Assembly: GCA_007120055.1 (NCBI GenBank)
Contig: SKOL01000106.1
Coordinates: 1 to 8,260, forward strand
DNA length: 8,260 nt
Direction of reading: 5' to 3'
Source of the DNA: Anaerobacillus sp.
GTDB lineage: Bacteria; Bacillota; Bacilli; Bacillales_H; Anaerobacillaceae
This document shows, piece after piece, positions 5,897 to 8,260 of this stretch; within the stretch, counting starts at the first letter, position 1; the number at the start of each line of letters is the position of its first letter. The notes under the pieces are model-generated. The model saw only the letters and a program-made list of their open reading frames with translations. It made no database searches and had not been told where the DNA came from. Both the position numbers and the translations under genes were made by a program.

Positions 5897-7096
5897 ATGT
5901 TAAAGGGGAAAAAAGTTTTATTATGTGTATCTGGTGGGATTGCGGTTTACAAAGCTTGTGCGCTTACTAGCAAATTAACACAAGCAGGTGCAAACGTAAA
6001 AGTTGTTTTAACAGAGGGTGCTACGAAGTTTGTGACCCCTTTGACATTTCAAGCACTATCGAGGGAAACCGTTTATACAGATGTGTTTGAGGAAAAAGAA
6101 GCGACGAAAATCACCCATATCGATATCGCTGACTGGGCAGATATCGTCATTGTAGCTCCGGCTACAGCTAATATTATTGGTAAAGCTGCAAATGGAATTG
6201 CTGATGATCTCGTATCTACGATGTTGTTAGCAACAACAGCACCGATATTTATAGCTCCAGCGATGAATGTCCATATGTATGAGCACCCAGCAGTGAAAGA
6301 AAATATGAAAACATTGAAGGAACGTGGCTATCATTTTTTAGAGCCGGATGAAGGTTATTTAGCTTGTGGCTACGTAGGTAAAGGTCGTCTAATGGAGCCT
6401 GAAGATATCATTATGCATCTTGATATGTATTTTCGTCCGATAGACTCAAATATAAATGGAAAAACCGTTTTGATTACTGCTGGTCCAACACAAGAAAAAA
6501 TCGATCCAGTTCGTTACTTTACGAATCGCTCATCTGGAAAAATGGGTTATGCGATTGCACGAGAGGCTTCAAAGAGGGGAGCAAAAGTCATTTTAATTTC
6601 CGGCCCTACGAACCTCGAAAAGCCGGATAATGTTGAGTTTGTGCCTGTAATCTCCGCTGCACAAATGTATAAAAAAGTCATCGAGCGTTACGAAGAAGTA
6701 GATGTTGTTGTAAAATCAGCCGCAGTTGCAGATTATCGCCCTAAAAACATTCACGATCAAAAAGTAAAAAAACAACCGAGTGATTGGGCTGTTGAAATGG
6801 AGCGTACGACGGATATTTTACAAACGTTAGGGGACAAAAAAACGAAGCAGTTACTAGTTGGGTTTGCTGCTGAAAGTGAAAACGTTGACGAATATGCCAA
6901 AGAAAAATTAAAGCGCAAAAATTTAGATATGATTGTTGCTAATAGTATTGTACAAGCAGGAGCTGGTTTCCAAGGCGATACGAATATCGTTACGATCTAT
7001 AAAAAAGATGGGACAAGCAAAGCACTCCCGTTAATGAGTAAACAAGAAGTGTCTGCCAACTTACTTAACGAAATAGAACAATTATTAAAGGACTGA
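5897..7096 (+). CDS. coaBC: Bifunctional phosphopantothenoylcysteine decarboxylase / phosphopantothenate-cysteine ligase
   Basis: Carries two consecutive steps of coenzyme A synthesis: CTP-dependent joining of cysteine to 4'-phosphopantothenate (CoaB, C-terminal) and FMN-dependent decarboxylation to 4'-phosphopantetheine (CoaC, N-terminal). It is 399 residues. In the CoaC half, VSGGIAVYK (11-19) binds FMN, His74 in THIDIADW is the catalytic histidine, PAMN is at 121-124, and Cys157 lies in LACGYVGKGRL. The CoaB half starts near 188 with TVLITAGPTQE, then FTNRSSGKMG with Asn210, KSAAVADYRP (273-282) and Lys289. The ATG at 5897 is chosen because GGAGGAG (5883-5889) is 7 nt upstream and the protein starts like the family; an in-frame GTG at 5840 lies inside the palindrome and lacks a binding site. 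priA follows after 4 nt. No convincing promoter is visible between the T-run after rpoZ and this gene. Confidence 0.95.
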   Translation: MLKGKKVLLCVSGGIAVYKACALTSKLTQAGANVKVVLTEGATKFVTPLTFQALSRETVYTDVFEEKEATKITHIDIADWADIVIVAPATANIIGKAANGIADDLVSTMLLATTAPIFIAPAMNVHMYEHPAVKENMKTLKERGYHFLEPDEGYLACGYVGKGRLMEPEDIIMHLDMYFRPIDSNINGKTVLITAGPTQEKIDPVRYFTNRSSGKMGYAIAREASKRGAKVILISGPTNLEKPDNVEFVPVISAAQMYKKVIERYEEVDVVVKSAAVADYRPKNIHDQKVKKQPSDWAVEMERTTDILQTLGDKKTKQLLVGFAAESENVDEYAKEKLKRKNLDMIVANSIVQAGAGFQGDTNIVTIYKKDGTSKALPLMSKQEVSANLLNEIEQLLKD

Positions 7097-7100
7097 AAAT

Positions 7101-8260
7101 ATGATTGTTAAAGTTGTCGTTGATGTACCGTCAGGTCAAACGGATCGCTCTTTTGACTACGAAGTACCTCCTCATCTAGAAAAAGCAATAGAGAGAGGGA
7201 TGAGGGTAATCGTCCCATTTGGACCAAGAAAAGTCCAAGGGTTTGTTGTTGACATAAGTGATGTAACAGATCTAAACAAATTAAAACCAATCGAAGACGT
7301 TTTGGATGTTACCCCTGTCATAACGGAGGAACTTCTTGCTTTAGGAGATTGGTTAACAACAAGTGCTCTTTGTTTTAAGATTACTGCTTATCAAGCTATG
7401 CTCCCAGCGGCACTTCGAGCAAAATATAAGAAAGAAATTAGACTCGTCCATAAAGAACGAATGAACGAATTACATGATGATTTAAAGGCTTTGTTTCAAT
7501 ATCAAAGTGTTATTGATTGGGAAGAGCTTACGAAAGGTCATCAACAACGAATCCCTCACATTAAAAAAGCGATTACGAATTCAATTTTAGAAGTTATTTA
7601 CGTTGTAAAAGATAAGGTTACATACAAAAAAGTAAAGATCGTTGAACCTAATAATGAGCAAGACCTTTTAGCTGAGTTGAAAATAATAGACAATCGAGCA
7701 GCAAAGCAAAAGCAAGTTATCGAATATTTTTTAAAAAAACGACAACCAATTTCGGTAAAAGAGCTTATCGAACGAATTAGTACAACTCGAAGTACGATTA
7801 AGGCACTGGTAGAGAAAGATATATTGATAGAAAGAGAAATAGAAGTTTCCAGGGACCCTTATGCCGACCGTGATTTTAAACGGACGACCCCATTAACTTT
7901 AACTACGAATCAACAAAAAATTATTCAACCTATTTTCGATTCAATCCATCAAAAAGAACATAAAACGTTTCTTATTCACGGTGTCACTGGTAGTGGAAAA
8001 ACAGAAGTATATTTACAATCTATTGCCGAAGTTCTTAAAGAGGGGAAAGAGGCGATTGTACTTGTACCTGAAATTTCACTTACACCGCAAATGGTTCAAC
8101 GATTTAAAGAACGGTTCGGTTCTCTAGTTGCTGTTCTTCATAGTGCTCTTTCTAAAGGGGAAAAATATGATGAGTGGCGAAAAATCCAACAAGGAAGCGT
8201 AAAAGTAGTTGTTGGCGCAAGATCAGCAATTTTTGCTCCGTTTAAAAATATCGGAATTAT
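7101..8260 (+). CDS. priA: Primosomal protein N' (replication restart helicase PriA), N-terminal part, cut by window end
   Basis: An open frame of 386 codons with no stop before the window edge; full PriA is about 800 residues, so roughly the first half is seen. PriA recognises stalled forks and loads the replicative helicase. The N-terminus MIVKVVVDVPSGQTDRSFDY and VIVPFGPRKVQGFVV (37-51) belong to the 3'-end-binding domain; a winged-helix-like section (about 195-245, including ISVKELIERISTTRSTIKAL) follows. The helicase domain then starts, with Walker A GVTGSGKTE (294-302), motif Ia VPEISLTPQM (322-331) and VVGARSAIFAPF near the end. The DEAH-type Walker B box, the zinc-binding cysteines and the C-terminus lie beyond the window. 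The start has AAAGGA at 7087-7092, inside the last codons of coaBC, 8 nt upstream; with only 4 nt between the genes they form an operon. Confidence 0.95.
   Translation, partial: MIVKVVVDVPSGQTDRSFDYEVPPHLEKAIERGMRVIVPFGPRKVQGFVVDISDVTDLNKLKPIEDVLDVTPVITEELLALGDWLTTSALCFKITAYQAMLPAALRAKYKKEIRLVHKERMNELHDDLKALFQYQSVIDWEELTKGHQQRIPHIKKAITNSILEVIYVVKDKVTYKKVKIVEPNNEQDLLAELKIIDNRAAKQKQVIEYFLKKRQPISVKELIERISTTRSTIKALVEKDILIEREIEVSRDPYADRDFKRTTPLTLTTNQQKIIQPIFDSIHQKEHKTFLIHGVTGSGKTEVYLQSIAEVLKEGKEAIVLVPEISLTPQMVQRFKERFGSLVAVLHSALSKGEKYDEWRKIQQGSVKVVVGARSAIFAPFKNIGI

Overview
The window looks like a stretch of core chromosome from a low-GC Gram-positive bacterium of the Bacillaceae. The gene order Ca2+-ATPase (yloB), yloC, remA (ylzA), gmk, rpoZ, coaBC (dfp), priA, all on the + strand, is the one known from Bacillus subtilis. 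The proteins are AT-rich-coded and full length, with strong GGAGG-type ribosome binding sites. The genus cannot be fixed from the sequence.

Layout: 1-100 is a short leader with no clear gene. 101-2839 encodes a P-type Ca2+ ATPase, closed by a clear intrinsic terminator (2883-2920). 2921-3477 is a long gene-free gap. It holds two diverged copies of a roughly 90-nt sequence (about 2981-3070 and 3190-3277), a 13-bp inverted repeat around part of the second copy, and a short inverted repeat just ahead of a candidate yloC promoter. 3478-4365 is yloC; 4443-4703 is remA, with its own TATAAT-type promoter candidate; 4784-5398 is gmk; 5399-5611 is rpoZ, which starts directly on the gmk stop codon. 5612-5896 is a second notable non-coding gap. 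It contains two consecutive, heavily base-paired elements: a nested hairpin ending in seven T residues (5620-5740), then a separate GC-rich imperfect palindrome (about 5755-5876) that resembles a dispersed Bacillaceae intergenic repeat. 5897-7096 is coaBC and 7101 to the end is the start of priA, cut off by the window edge.

The genes are housekeeping: calcium export, RNA turnover (YloC), biofilm and osmotic gene control (RemA), GMP-to-GDP phosphorylation (Gmk), RNA polymerase assembly (omega), coenzyme A synthesis (CoaBC) and replication restart (PriA). Gmk and omega are linked in many bacteria and connect GTP supply, transcription and, in other species, ppGpp signalling. I see no phage, CRISPR, toxin-antitoxin or defence genes. 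The parts worth a second look are the two structured gaps, especially the one before coaBC.
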